Under the pieces are notes generated by a model. It was not told where the DNA came from, searched no databases, and worked only from the letters and a program-made list of their open reading frames with translations. Positions 55,337 through 63,108 of a stretch of 64,000 nucleotides of DNA are shown here, piece by piece (within the stretch, counting starts at the first letter, position 1; each line of letters opens with the position of its first letter). The stretch covers positions 62,001-126,000 of the forward strand of contig NZ_JBFBVU010000006.1 of the NCBI RefSeq assembly GCF_040689105.1. Reading direction: 5' to 3'. The translations under genes and the position numbers were made by a program. The DNA is from Meridianimarinicoccus marinus. GTDB lineage: Bacteria; Pseudomonadota; Alphaproteobacteria; Rhodobacterales; Rhodobacteraceae.

Positions 55337-56296
55337 ATGCGGGCCTGGCAACTGGAAGAAATCGGTGGAACGCCGCAACTTAACGATGTGGAGCCCCCCC
55401 GGCCCGGTCCAACAGAGGTGCAGATCGACATTGCCGCCTGTGGGCTGAATTTCGCCGATCTCTTGACGATCAAGGGGCAGTACCAGGAAAAGCCGCCGCT
55501 TCCCCTGACCCTGGGGATGGAATTTGCCGGCGTGGTGCGGGCGGTGGGGTCCGAGTTGACGGGCCTGTCGGTCGGCGCGCGCGTCGGAACCTTCTCGGGC
55601 GGCGGCGGTCTGGCCGAGGTGGCCTGCGTGCCCGCGGACCGCTGCGTACCGCTGCCCGATGCCATGTCTTTCCCCGACGCGGCGGCATTCCAGATTGCCT
55701 ATGGCACCTCGCATGTGGCGCTGCGCCACCGGGCGAACCTGCAACCGGGCGAAACCGTTCTGGTGCTTGGCGCGGCCGGGGGTGTCGGCCTGACCGCGGT
55801 GGAGATTGCCCACCGTATGGGCGCACGGGTGATTGCCTGCGCCCGCGGGGTCGAGAAGCTGGACATCGCGCGCCGGGCCGGGGCCGATGAGGTGATCGAC
55901 AGCGAAACCCCCGACCTGAAAGCCGCGCTGAAAGCCATGGGCGGCGTCGACGTGGTCTATGATGCGGTCGGGGATCCGCTGTTCTCGGCGGCGCTGCGCG
56001 CCTGTCGCCCCGGCGCCCGGGTGCTGGTGATCGGCTTTGCCGCCGGACAGGTGCCACAGATCCCGGCGAATTACCTGCTGGTCAAGAACATCACCGTCCA
56101 TGGCCTGTATTGGGGTGGTTACCTGGCCTTCGATCCCAAGGTGCTGACAGAATCGATGACTGAATTGTTCGACTGGTACGCCGAGGGCAAGCTGCGGCCG
56201 CACATCAGCCACACCTTGCCGCTGGAGAAAGCCGACGTCGGGCTGGAGCTGCTGCGCAGCCGCAAATCCACTGGCAAGGTGGTCATCACCCCCTGA
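55337..56296 (+). CDS. NADPH:quinone oxidoreductase family protein
   Basis: A 319-residue zinc-free MDR protein. The N-terminal GroES-like domain has CGLNFADLLTIKGQYQ and PLTLGMEFAGVV; the Rossmann domain has VLGAAGGVGLTAVEIAH. Missing Cys zinc ligands and the sequence NFAD place it with Qor-type quinone or enoyl reductases. GGGAG precedes ATG 55337. Substrate unknown. Confidence 0.9.
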   Translation: MRAWQLEEIGGTPQLNDVEPPRPGPTEVQIDIAACGLNFADLLTIKGQYQEKPPLPLTLGMEFAGVVRAVGSELTGLSVGARVGTFSGGGGLAEVACVPADRCVPLPDAMSFPDAAAFQIAYGTSHVALRHRANLQPGETVLVLGAAGGVGLTAVEIAHRMGARVIACARGVEKLDIARRAGADEVIDSETPDLKAALKAMGGVDVVYDAVGDPLFSAALRACRPGARVLVIGFAAGQVPQIPANYLLVKNITVHGLYWGGYLAFDPKVLTESMTELFDWYAEGKLRPHISHTLPLEKADVGLELLRSRKSTGKVVITP

Positions 56297-56302
56297 GCCG
56301 GC

Positions 56303-57175
56303 TCAGGCCACGGCGCGGGCGCGACGGGTCTGATAGGCCGCGCGCACAAGTTCTGCCATGCGGGCCACGGGGGGCTCCTGGCCGGTGCCGTTCACATAGA
56401 GGTTGATCTGGCGCGACGGCAATTGCGGCAGGGCGCCACCGTGCGCGATCTCGTCCAGTTGCGGCGAGGCGGTGCCGGACAGAACCGCGCCGACGGCCAG
56501 ATCGGCGCTGAGCGAGGCCTCGATGGTGCGCGAGGAATCCGATTCCACCGCCATGTCCCATTCGATGCCCGCCTGATCCAGCGCCTGCTGCACCGGGGCG
56601 CGGAACATGCAGCCCGGTTCGAACCCCAGCCGCAGCGGGCGTTGCTTCCACGCGATCCCGCCGGGCGCCCCGATCCAGACCAACGGCAGCGCCGCAAGGG
56701 TTTCGCCCTGCGCGTCGGGGCTTTCCTCGGTGGTCAGGATCAGGTCGCAATCGCCGCGGGCAAATTCTTCCTTCAGTTTGCGCGTGTAGGACGACAGCAG
56801 ATGCACCCGCATCCGGGGAAACTCGACGTTGAAGCGTTGCAGCACGCCGGGAATATGCGGGTAGATGATGTCATGCGGCACGCCGAGGGTCAGTTCGCCT
56901 TCGAACACGGTATCGGTCAGGCGGCTGACAGCCTCGTCGTTCAGGGCCAGCATCTTGCGGCTGTATCCGAGCAGTTGCTCCCCCGCCGCGGTCAGGGTCA
57001 CGGTGCGGGCAGAGCGGTCCAGAAGCTGCACGTCCAGCGCCTCCTCCAGCCGTTTCATCTGCATCGAGACTGCCGATTGCGTCAGGTTCAGAAGGTTGGC
57101 CGCCCGCGTCACGCCGCCGGTGTCGGCCACCGCGACGAAGCTGCGCAGGGCTGACAGGTCTAGAACACGCCTCAT
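56303..57175 (-). CDS. LysR family transcriptional regulator
   Basis: A 290-residue LTTR with an N-terminal winged helix (about 6-65, ALRSFVAVADTGGVTRAANL in part, LTQSAVSMQMKRLEE) and a substrate-binding domain. It is divergent from a DUF1127 gene, a pair seen often in roseobacters, and probably regulates it and itself through the 124-base gap. Effector unknown. Confidence 0.92.
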   Translation of the reverse strand: MRRVLDLSALRSFVAVADTGGVTRAANLLNLTQSAVSMQMKRLEEALDVQLLDRSARTVTLTAAGEQLLGYSRKMLALNDEAVSRLTDTVFEGELTLGVPHDIIYPHIPGVLQRFNVEFPRMRVHLLSSYTRKLKEEFARGDCDLILTTEESPDAQGETLAALPLVWIGAPGGIAWKQRPLRLGFEPGCMFRAPVQQALDQAGIEWDMAVESDSSRTIEASLSADLAVGAVLSGTASPQLDEIAHGGALPQLPSRQINLYVNGTGQEPPVARMAELVRAAYQTRRARAVA

Positions 57176-57299
57176 ATCACCATCCGTGATGCTTTAGTTC
57201 AAAATCATTCGTTTTACAAATTGACCACAGCGGCGCAAAAACATCAACGGAAATCATGAAAGAGCACATCTGCATCACGAATCCTGAAAGGAACGCCCC

Positions 57300-57524
57300 A
57301 TGTCCGCGCCCGTCCCCTGCACCCGTACCCTTCCCCGGCAACCGCGCCGCCTGTCCCTGCGCGGTCTGGTCCATGCCATTGCGGCGGCCCACCGCCAGCG
57401 GCGGGCCCTGCAGCAACTGGACGACCGGATGCTGGCGGATGTGGGGATCACCCGCGCCCAGGCCGAAAAAGAGGCCGATCGCCTGATCTGGGATGCGCCC
57501 GCCCATTGGCTGCAACGGCGCTGA
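57300..57524 (+). CDS. DUF1127 domain protein
   Basis: A 74-residue basic protein with the DUF1127 core RRALQQLDDRMLADVGITRAQ at its centre (quoted in part: LDDRMLADVGIT). Small Arg-rich DUF1127 proteins have been linked to RNA binding and to phosphate or stress metabolism in other alphaproteobacteria. Divergent from the LysR gene. Confidence 0.9.
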   Translation: MSAPVPCTRTLPRQPRRLSLRGLVHAIAAAHRQRRALQQLDDRMLADVGITRAQAEKEADRLIWDAPAHWLQRR

Positions 57525-57702
57525 GCGGCCGGGCTACACCCGGGTCTGGCTCACTGACTCCCGCAACCGACCAACAAGAAAGCTCGGGATCTGCCGAAAT
57601 CGTACTCGGCTTCGCTTGAAAAACCGCCCCCGGTTGCCGATATTGTGTTTCAAGTGCGGCCCGAGAACTGGCCGCCTGCCAGATATGACAGGAGAGAGCT
57701 TC

Positions 57703-58479
57703 ATGGCTGAATATCAGACGATCCGCGCACAGGCCGGGGCCCGTACCGCGCAGATCGACGAGGGCCTGCGCGCCCATATGAACAAGGTCTACGGCACCAT
57801 GTCGATCGGCATGTTGATCACGGCCCTGACATCTTGGGCCATTGCCGGCCTTGCCGTGACCAGCGACCCCACCGGCGCCACAGCGCAAATCGGTGCCGAC
57901 ACCTATCTGACAAGCCTTGGCGCCGCGATCTACACCTCGCCGCTGAAATGGCTGGTGATGTTCGCACCGCTGCTGTTCGTCTTCGGCTTCTCGGCCGGGA
58001 TCAACCGCATGTCGGCCGCCACGGCGCAGACAGTGTTTTATGCCTTCGCTGCGGTGATGGGCCTGTCGCTCAGCTCGATCTTCCTGGTGTTCACCGGGGA
58101 ATCGATCGTGACCACCTTCCTGGTGACCTCGATCGCCTTCGCCTCGCTCAGCCTCTACGGCTACACCACCAAGAAGGATCTGAGCGCGCTTGGCACCTTC
58201 CTCATCATGGGTGTAGTGGGTCTGATTATCGCGTCGATCATCAACATCTTCGTGGCCTCGTCGGCCATGGCCTTCGCCATCTCGGTGCTGGGTGTGCTGA
58301 TCTTCGCCGGGCTGACCGCCTATGATACGCAGAAGATCAAGACCACCTACCTGCAGATGGCTCAGGCCGGGGATCAGGAATGGCTGGGCAAGGCCGCCAT
58401 CATGGGCGCGCTGAGCCTGTACCTGGACTTCATCAACATGTTCATGTTCCTGCTGCAATTCCTCGGCAACCGCGAGTAA
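57703..58479 (+). CDS. Bax inhibitor-1/YccA family membrane protein
   Basis: A 258-residue protein with seven predicted helices and the BI-1 pattern: HMNKVYGTMSIGMLITAL at the start of helix 1, FVFGFSAG, GLSLSSIFLVFTG and ALSLYLDFINMFMFLL at the end, containing the acidic di-aspartate-like pore residue. Members are pH-sensitive calcium leak channels or protease-regulating factors. GGAGAG precedes the ATG. Confidence 0.94.
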   Translation: MAEYQTIRAQAGARTAQIDEGLRAHMNKVYGTMSIGMLITALTSWAIAGLAVTSDPTGATAQIGADTYLTSLGAAIYTSPLKWLVMFAPLLFVFGFSAGINRMSAATAQTVFYAFAAVMGLSLSSIFLVFTGESIVTTFLVTSIAFASLSLYGYTTKKDLSALGTFLIMGVVGLIIASIINIFVASSAMAFAISVLGVLIFAGLTAYDTQKIKTTYLQMAQAGDQEWLGKAAIMGALSLYLDFINMFMFLLQFLGNRE

Positions 58480-58506
58480 ATGCAGGTCAGAGCCTGAACA
58501 GATCGC

Positions 58507-58537
58507 AACCCGCCGGAGCCTCTCCGGCGGGTTTTTT
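58507..58537 (+). terminator. Rho-independent terminator of the BI-1 family gene
   Basis: AACCCGCCGGAG pairs with CTCCGGCGGGTT around a CCT loop, then a run of T to 58537. Confidence 0.88.
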
Positions 58538-59655
58538 CATGGGCGCGGGCGGGTCAGGCGGTGGGCCAGCCGCTGGCTGCGGCGCAGGATCGGGGCTTCG
58601 ATCGTCAGGTAGCTGGCCAGCGACAGGGCCAGCGTTCCCGCCAGCAGCGCCAGAATGGCCAGCCCGCCGGTCAAATCCGTGCGCAGGGCGATCTGGTCCA
58701 GCACCGCCATGTGCCACAGATAGATACCAAAGCTGAGCGCCCCGCCGGCCCGCATCAGCGGCGTCTCGAACGGGCGCCGCAACGGGCGTGGTCCAAATTC
58801 CAGCCCCAGCACCAGCAGCCCGGCGCACAGGCTGGCCAGCGGCACCAGCCATGTCCGCAGCGTGGCGGTGACAGCATCGCCGAACAGGGCATCCGAGAGG
58901 TCCGGGATGGTCAGCACCAGCGCGATCCCCCCGACGATCATGCCCGCACCGGCGACCCTGCGCGGCGGGCGCACCCCGCGCGCCTGCGCCAAGGCCGAAA
59001 GGACGCCCGCCAGTGATCCCGCCCAGAAGCAGCTCAGATAGGGCCAGAGCGCGACGCTGTTGCTGGCCGCCACGTCGCGCGACAGCACCGCCAGCGCCAC
59101 AAACCCCGCCAGACCGGCCCCGAAGATCGCCACCCGCCCTTGCCGCTGCAGAAGGTCGAAGCCCAGAGTGACCACGGGCAGCAGCAGGTAGTATTTCAGT
59201 TCGACCGGCACGCTCCAGGTGACGCTCTTGCCGTCGCGCAGGGTCAGGTGGCCGAGGTACTCCTGCCACCACAGCGGGAAAGGAAAGGCGGCCGTGGCGC
59301 GCTGGCCTGAGGCTTGCAGCGCCCATGTGGTGACCAGCGCCAGTGTCAGGTACAGGAGGTAGAGCGGTACGATCCGGGCCAGGCGGCGCAGCCCATAGGC
59401 CGTCAGCCCGCCCGGCGTCCAGAACCCGGCGCCTTGCCCGGTCTGGATGCGCGACAGCAGGAAGGCGCTGAGAAAGAAGAACACGAACACACCGATCTTG
59501 CCCCAGCCCGCGAAGGACAACCCGCCAAGGCTGAGCCACCCGGCGTTTGACATATGGCTGAGAACCACGATCCCGGCAGCCAGCGTCCGAAGCCCGTCGA
59601 GACCGGGAATGTCATTGCGTTTCGCGGCATCGGCCTGCGACAGGATCAAGGGCAT
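58537..59655 (-). CDS. Acyltransferase family 3 (OafA/YrhL-type) membrane protein
   Basis: A 372-residue integral membrane acyltransferase with about ten helices. IPGLDGLRTLAAGIVVLSHM at the start (the family RxxA...H pattern, shortened here) holds the catalytic histidine; VFFFLSAFLLSR and LSFGIYLWHM are also typical. Such enzymes acetylate surface sugars, lipids or peptides. No polysaccharide genes adjoin it, so the acceptor is unknown. Confidence 0.9.
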   Translation of the reverse strand: MPLILSQADAAKRNDIPGLDGLRTLAAGIVVLSHMSNAGWLSLGGLSFAGWGKIGVFVFFFLSAFLLSRIQTGQGAGFWTPGGLTAYGLRRLARIVPLYLLYLTLALVTTWALQASGQRATAAFPFPLWWQEYLGHLTLRDGKSVTWSVPVELKYYLLLPVVTLGFDLLQRQGRVAIFGAGLAGFVALAVLSRDVAASNSVALWPYLSCFWAGSLAGVLSALAQARGVRPPRRVAGAGMIVGGIALVLTIPDLSDALFGDAVTATLRTWLVPLASLCAGLLVLGLEFGPRPLRRPFETPLMRAGGALSFGIYLWHMAVLDQIALRTDLTGGLAILALLAGTLALSLASYLTIEAPILRRSQRLAHRLTRPRP

Positions 59656-59687
59656 GCGACAGCCAGACTTCTGTCAGGAAAAATGAC

Positions 59688-59713
59688 AAACGCGCGGATT
59701 GCTCCGCGCGTTT
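59688..59713 (-). terminator. Terminator of the small lipoprotein gene
   Basis: An 11-bp stem (AAACGCGCGGA/TCCGCGCGTTT) with a TTGC loop; read on the minus strand it continues into TTTGTCATTTTTC. Confidence 0.75.
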
Positions 59714-59742
59714 GCCGCATCGTCATGGTCGATCGCAGGGTG

Positions 59743-60039
59743 CTACAGCGCCCCCTCGGAGCCAAGGAATTCCACCCCGTCGGTGCTGCCATCGCTGTAG
59801 GCAATGCACTTCCACGGCGCTTTCTGTTCCCCGACGGCCAGCGTCACATAGGTGCCCGCTTCCGAGAACTCCGACGAGGTCACGGCGATCATCGGGTTCT
59901 GGGTCACATCGGCCACGGCAGCAGCACAGGCGCTCTCGGCCACCGTGGGCGTCCCGCCGGTGCTGCCAGAAGGCATGTCGCAGCCCATCAGGCCAAGTAC
60001 AACGGCAAGCCCGCCGGCAATCTTCAAGCCATTCATCAT
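59743..60039 (-). CDS. Small lipoprotein, unknown function
   Basis: A 98-residue protein whose first 20 residues form a lipoprotein signal with lipobox LMGC, followed by a Ser/Gly/Thr-rich linker and a small domain with two more cysteines (SACAAAV and WKCIAYSDG) and YVTLAVGEQ. The residue after the lipid cysteine is Asp, which in E. coli would favour retention in the inner membrane. No family is recognised. GGGAG precedes the ATG. Confidence 0.78.
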   Translation of the reverse strand: MMNGLKIAGGLAVVLGLMGCDMPSGSTGGTPTVAESACAAAVADVTQNPMIAVTSSEFSEAGTYVTLAVGEQKAPWKCIAYSDGSTDGVEFLGSEGAL

Positions 60040-60163
60040 TGTCGAATCTCCCTGTGCAATGTGGTTCGCCGCCAGCCTAGCGCGCGCTGCGCGGCTTGCC
60101 AAAGCCCTTTGAGCATTTCTTCACGCGTCGCGGAATCTTGCCCGTGCGGACTCCGCCGCAAAC

Positions 60164-60190
60164 GAAAAAGGCCACGCGCAATGCGTGGCC
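60164..60190 (-). terminator. Terminator of rpmG
   Basis: GGCCACGC and GCGTGGCC pair over GCAAT; on the minus strand TTTTTCG follows. Confidence 0.8.
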
Positions 60191-60214
60191 CCAAACTTCG
60201 AAAGGTCGGCGATC

Positions 60215-60382
60215 TTACTTGATCTTGCCTTCCTTGTACTCGACGTGCTTGCGCACCACCGGGTCGTATTTCTTGGTCACCATCTTCTCGGTCATGGTGC
60301 GGGCATTTTTCTTGGTCACGTAGAAGTGGCCGGTGCCCGCGGTCGAGTTCAGGCGGATCTTGATTGTGGTCGGCTTCGCCAT
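60215..60382 (-). CDS. rpmG: 50S ribosomal protein L33
   Basis: A 55-residue L33: MAKPTTIKIRLNSTAGTGHF in part, YVTKKNART and KYDPVVRKHVEYKEGKIK in part. It has no Cys zinc ribbon (the C-minus form), as is typical of this order. AGGAG lies upstream of ATG 60382. Confidence 0.96.
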   Translation of the reverse strand: MAKPTTIKIRLNSTAGTGHFYVTKKNARTMTEKMVTKKYDPVVRKHVEYKEGKIK

Positions 60383-60574
60383 GGGAGGTCTCCTCAACCG
60401 GGCGGAACGGACCACCCGAAGAATTCATGAAACCCGCCTTTTACGGATGCCCGCCCCGGTGTCAAGAGAAACCGCCCGGAAATCCGGGGCAAGGCGCGCA
60501 AAGCCGCAAGGAATGGCAGGCCGGGCTGTCCGCCGCTGTCTGTGCGTCCACAGGTGCAGCCCGACCCTGCCGGA

Positions 60575-61324
60575 TCAGCCGCGCGGCAAGGGCGGCAGGC
60601 CCATGGCGCGATGCACCTGATCGCGGGCCGCATCGGTCAGGCCAAGCGCCGTCGAAAGCTGCCGCAGATAGGTGACCTCGGCGGCTGTGTCGACTTTCAC
60701 GGCCATCAGCGACATGGAATAGACCTGCGCCTTCATGGCTTCGCCCGTGTCCTGCGCCAGCCCCATCGGATCGACCGGCGCGGCCAGTTCGGCCTTCACG
60801 AAGGCAACCTCCTCGGGATCGGCATCCTTGAGCTGATCGAGGATCTTGGCCTGCTCTTCCTTGTCGATCTCGCCATCGGCCTTGGCGGCCTGGATCATGG
60901 CGCGGATCATCAGTTTGGCGTTGGATTCGGCGGCCACGGACACCGGGGTCTTGGCGAACATGCCGCCCAGCATGTCATCCATCTGCTGTCCGCTGGCCGC
61001 GGCGGCACCGCCCATGGCCGACATCAGCCCGCCAAGGCCCATGGCCGCCGCGCCGTCGTTGCTGCTGCCGCCCATGCCGCCGAAGCTGCTCATCATATCC
61101 TTGACGGCCTTGCCGCCGCCGGGCACGCCCATCTTTTCGGCCATCTGGGCAATCTGGTCGGTCATGCCGCCCATGCCCATGCCGCCAAGGCCGCTGCCGC
61201 CACCGGTCATGCCCGACATCATGTCCTGCATCCCGGCCATGCCGCCCATGTTCTTGAACTTGTCCATCCCCTTCGCCGCAGCAAATCCCATGGCGACGGT
61301 GGCTAGCGTTCGCATGAAGCTCAT
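60575..61324 (-). CDS. TerB-like/DUF533 protein with Met/Gly-rich region
   Basis: A 249-residue protein. Residues about 25-110 are extraordinarily rich in Met and Gly (GGMAGMQDMMSGM, GLGGMGMGGMTDQ, MMSSFGGMGG), probably disordered. The C-terminal half (about 125-245) is an all-helical TerB/DUF533 domain with the acidic DGEIDKEEQAKIL. Relatives are called tellurite-resistance-like, but function is unknown. The Met-rich part could bind soft metals or form an interaction surface; that is speculative. Confidence 0.85.
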   Translation of the reverse strand: MSFMRTLATVAMGFAAAKGMDKFKNMGGMAGMQDMMSGMTGGGSGLGGMGMGGMTDQIAQMAEKMGVPGGGKAVKDMMSSFGGMGGSSNDGAAAMGLGGLMSAMGGAAAASGQQMDDMLGGMFAKTPVSVAAESNAKLMIRAMIQAAKADGEIDKEEQAKILDQLKDADPEEVAFVKAELAAPVDPMGLAQDTGEAMKAQVYSMSLMAVKVDTAAEVTYLRQLSTALGLTDAARDQVHRAMGLPPLPRG

Positions 61325-61440
61325 TTCTGGTCCTCCCGTTTCAGGCGGGCAATGCTTCCCGCTGGGTCAAGAGGACCCCCAAAGCGACCATATTGCAAAA
61401 CCTTTCCGGCTCCGCGTCGTCGCAGGGGCGGGAATGAAGG

Positions 61441-61833
61441 GCGCGGATGGCCTGTAAGCCGGATTCTGTCCGGGGGTTGCCCCCCTGGATGACCATTCCT
61501 CTGGGCGCACCGTTGCCGATACGCTCTAGCTGCCAACCCGGATCTCGCGGCTGAAGCGGCCTGCGGACAAAGCCGCATGAGATCCCTATTTGGCATTGCT
61601 CCCGGTGGGGCTTGCCGTGCCACGACTGTTGCCAGCCGCGCGGTGGGCTCTTACCCCACCGTTTCACCCTGACCATGGACGGTATCGGCAAGGCCGACCT
61701 GCCCCATGGCGGTCTGTTTTCTGTGGCGCTTTCCCTCGGGTTTCCCCGGCCGGGCGTTACCCGGCACCGTTGCTTCATGGAGTCCGGACTTTCCTCGAAC
61801 ATTGCTGCCCGCGATCATCCAGCCATCCGCGCG
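61441..61833 (-). ncRNA. rnpB: RNase P RNA (alphaproteobacterial type A)
   Basis: About 393 bases. The 5' end GCGCGGATGG (61832-61823) pairs with the 3' end CCATCCGCGC (61450-61441) to form helix P1. The universally conserved GAGGAAAGTCCGGACTCC (61796-61779) and the 3' region CAGAATCCGGCTTACAGG are present. It is the catalytic RNA that trims tRNA 5' ends. Precise ends are estimated from P1. It lies just after the amidase gene on the same strand. Confidence 0.93.
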
Positions 61834-61842
61834 TGCCGCCTG

Positions 61843-62523
61843 TTAGGCCGGGACGGCAGCGGGGTCAACGGGGAAGCGGCGGGCCAGATCGGCAATCACC
61901 GCCATGTCTTCCGCCGACAATGGCCCGCGTGCCGCCGGACGAAACCGGTCGCGAACGGCGGTCAGCAGGACGTCGTGGGACGCATCGGGATAGCCGAAGG
62001 CGCGGGCAAGACGCGCGAAGGCGTCCGGGTCCGTTGCGGGTGCGGTCGCGGCCTCGGGCCAGACCGCCAGACCCTGCCGCGCCAGTCGGCGCCAGTCGAA
62101 GCGCGCGCCCGGATCGGACTTGCGGTCCGGCGCCATGTCGGAATGGCCGATGACTGCCTGCGGCGCGATCTGCCAAGCGGCCATGACCTTGCCCAGCAGC
62201 GCCTCCAGCCGCGCTATCAGCGGCTCGGAAAACGGAGTTTTCCCGTCATTGTCCAACTCGATCCCGATGGAGCGGGAGTTTACATCCCCCTGCCCGGCCC
62301 AGAAACCTGCCCCGGCGTGCCAAGCCCGGTCGGCCTCACGAACCAGCTGCCAGCAGGTGCCATCGCGTCCGATCAGGTAATGGGCCGACACCTCATGCTC
62401 GGTGGAACACAGCCGCTCCAGCGCGGCCTCGGCGCTGTCCATGGCGGTGTAATGCAGAACGATCAGCCCCGGCTGCGCCCCATTGCGCCGGGGGCCGAAG
62501 TTCGGCGAGGGATGCCAGATCAC
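61843..62523 (-). CDS. N-acetylmuramoyl-L-alanine amidase (AmpD-like)
   Basis: A 226-residue amidase_2 domain protein (about 10-145) with zinc-ligand and catalytic motifs VLHYTAM (His), HYLIGRDG, WHAGAGFW, SIGIELDN and GHSDMAPDRKSDPG, then a C-terminal peptidoglycan-binding-like helical part (FARLARAFGYP). No signal peptide, so a cytoplasmic AmpD-type role in cell-wall recycling is likely. Its start overlaps the preceding lipoprotein gene by four bases. Confidence 0.92.
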   Translation of the reverse strand: MIWHPSPNFGPRRNGAQPGLIVLHYTAMDSAEAALERLCSTEHEVSAHYLIGRDGTCWQLVREADRAWHAGAGFWAGQGDVNSRSIGIELDNDGKTPFSEPLIARLEALLGKVMAAWQIAPQAVIGHSDMAPDRKSDPGARFDWRRLARQGLAVWPEAATAPATDPDAFARLARAFGYPDASHDVLLTAVRDRFRPAARGPLSAEDMAVIADLARRFPVDPAAVPA

Positions 62524-63104
62524 CGGATCGCCTTGCGAAACCGCTCCGGATTCCAGGTGCAGGCATAGCCGTCGCCATCGGGATCGATACCGGCGCTGTC
62601 ACGCTCCGGCCCGCCCGCGTTCAGGAAGGCCGCTTGCGCCAGATCGTCCGAGGCATAGCGGGCGCAGGCCCGCGCCGCGCGCTCCGCCGAGGGGTTGGAG
62701 CGGGCATAGACCGACTGCCCCACCGGGTGCGAGGTGTCCAGGGCAAAGCCCACCACCGACGGCGCGCCGGTCGACGGGCGCGAGGGCACCGGGCGCGCCT
62801 CGACCTGTTCTACCGCCACCGCCGGGGGCGTCACATGGGTGATCTGCGCAGGCGCGGCCCCGGTATAGGTGGTGTCATTGCCGACGGCACCGGGCGTGCT
62901 GCTGACCGCCGTCGTGCTTCCCGCCACCGGTTCCAGCCCCACCGTGCCGCGCCCCGAGGTGCCTTGCAGCGCCGCGTTGCGGGCGGCACGGGCCTCGGGC
63001 GAGACCGGCTCCAGATAGACCACATTTCCCGAATCGGGAACCGAGGGGCTGCAGGCGGCCAGCACCAGCAGCGACAGGGTGACGGCAATCGGGGCGGCGC
63101 GCAT
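62520..63104 (-). CDS. Lipoprotein with excalibur-like calcium-binding domain
   Basis: A 194-residue lipoprotein (lipobox LAAC at about 15-18). A long Pro/Thr/Ala-rich linker precedes a C-terminal domain with AQAAFLNAGGPERD and DPDGDGYACTWNP, the DxDxDGxxC pattern of excalibur domains. It probably sits in the periplasm or outer membrane near peptidoglycan; it is coupled to the amidase gene (ATGA at 62520-62523). Confidence 0.85.
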   Translation of the reverse strand: MRAAPIAVTLSLLVLAACSPSVPDSGNVVYLEPVSPEARAARNAALQGTSGRGTVGLEPVAGSTTAVSSTPGAVGNDTTYTGAAPAQITHVTPPAVAVEQVEARPVPSRPSTGAPSVVGFALDTSHPVGQSVYARSNPSAERAARACARYASDDLAQAAFLNAGGPERDSAGIDPDGDGYACTWNPERFRKAIR

Positions 63105-63108
63105 CAGC

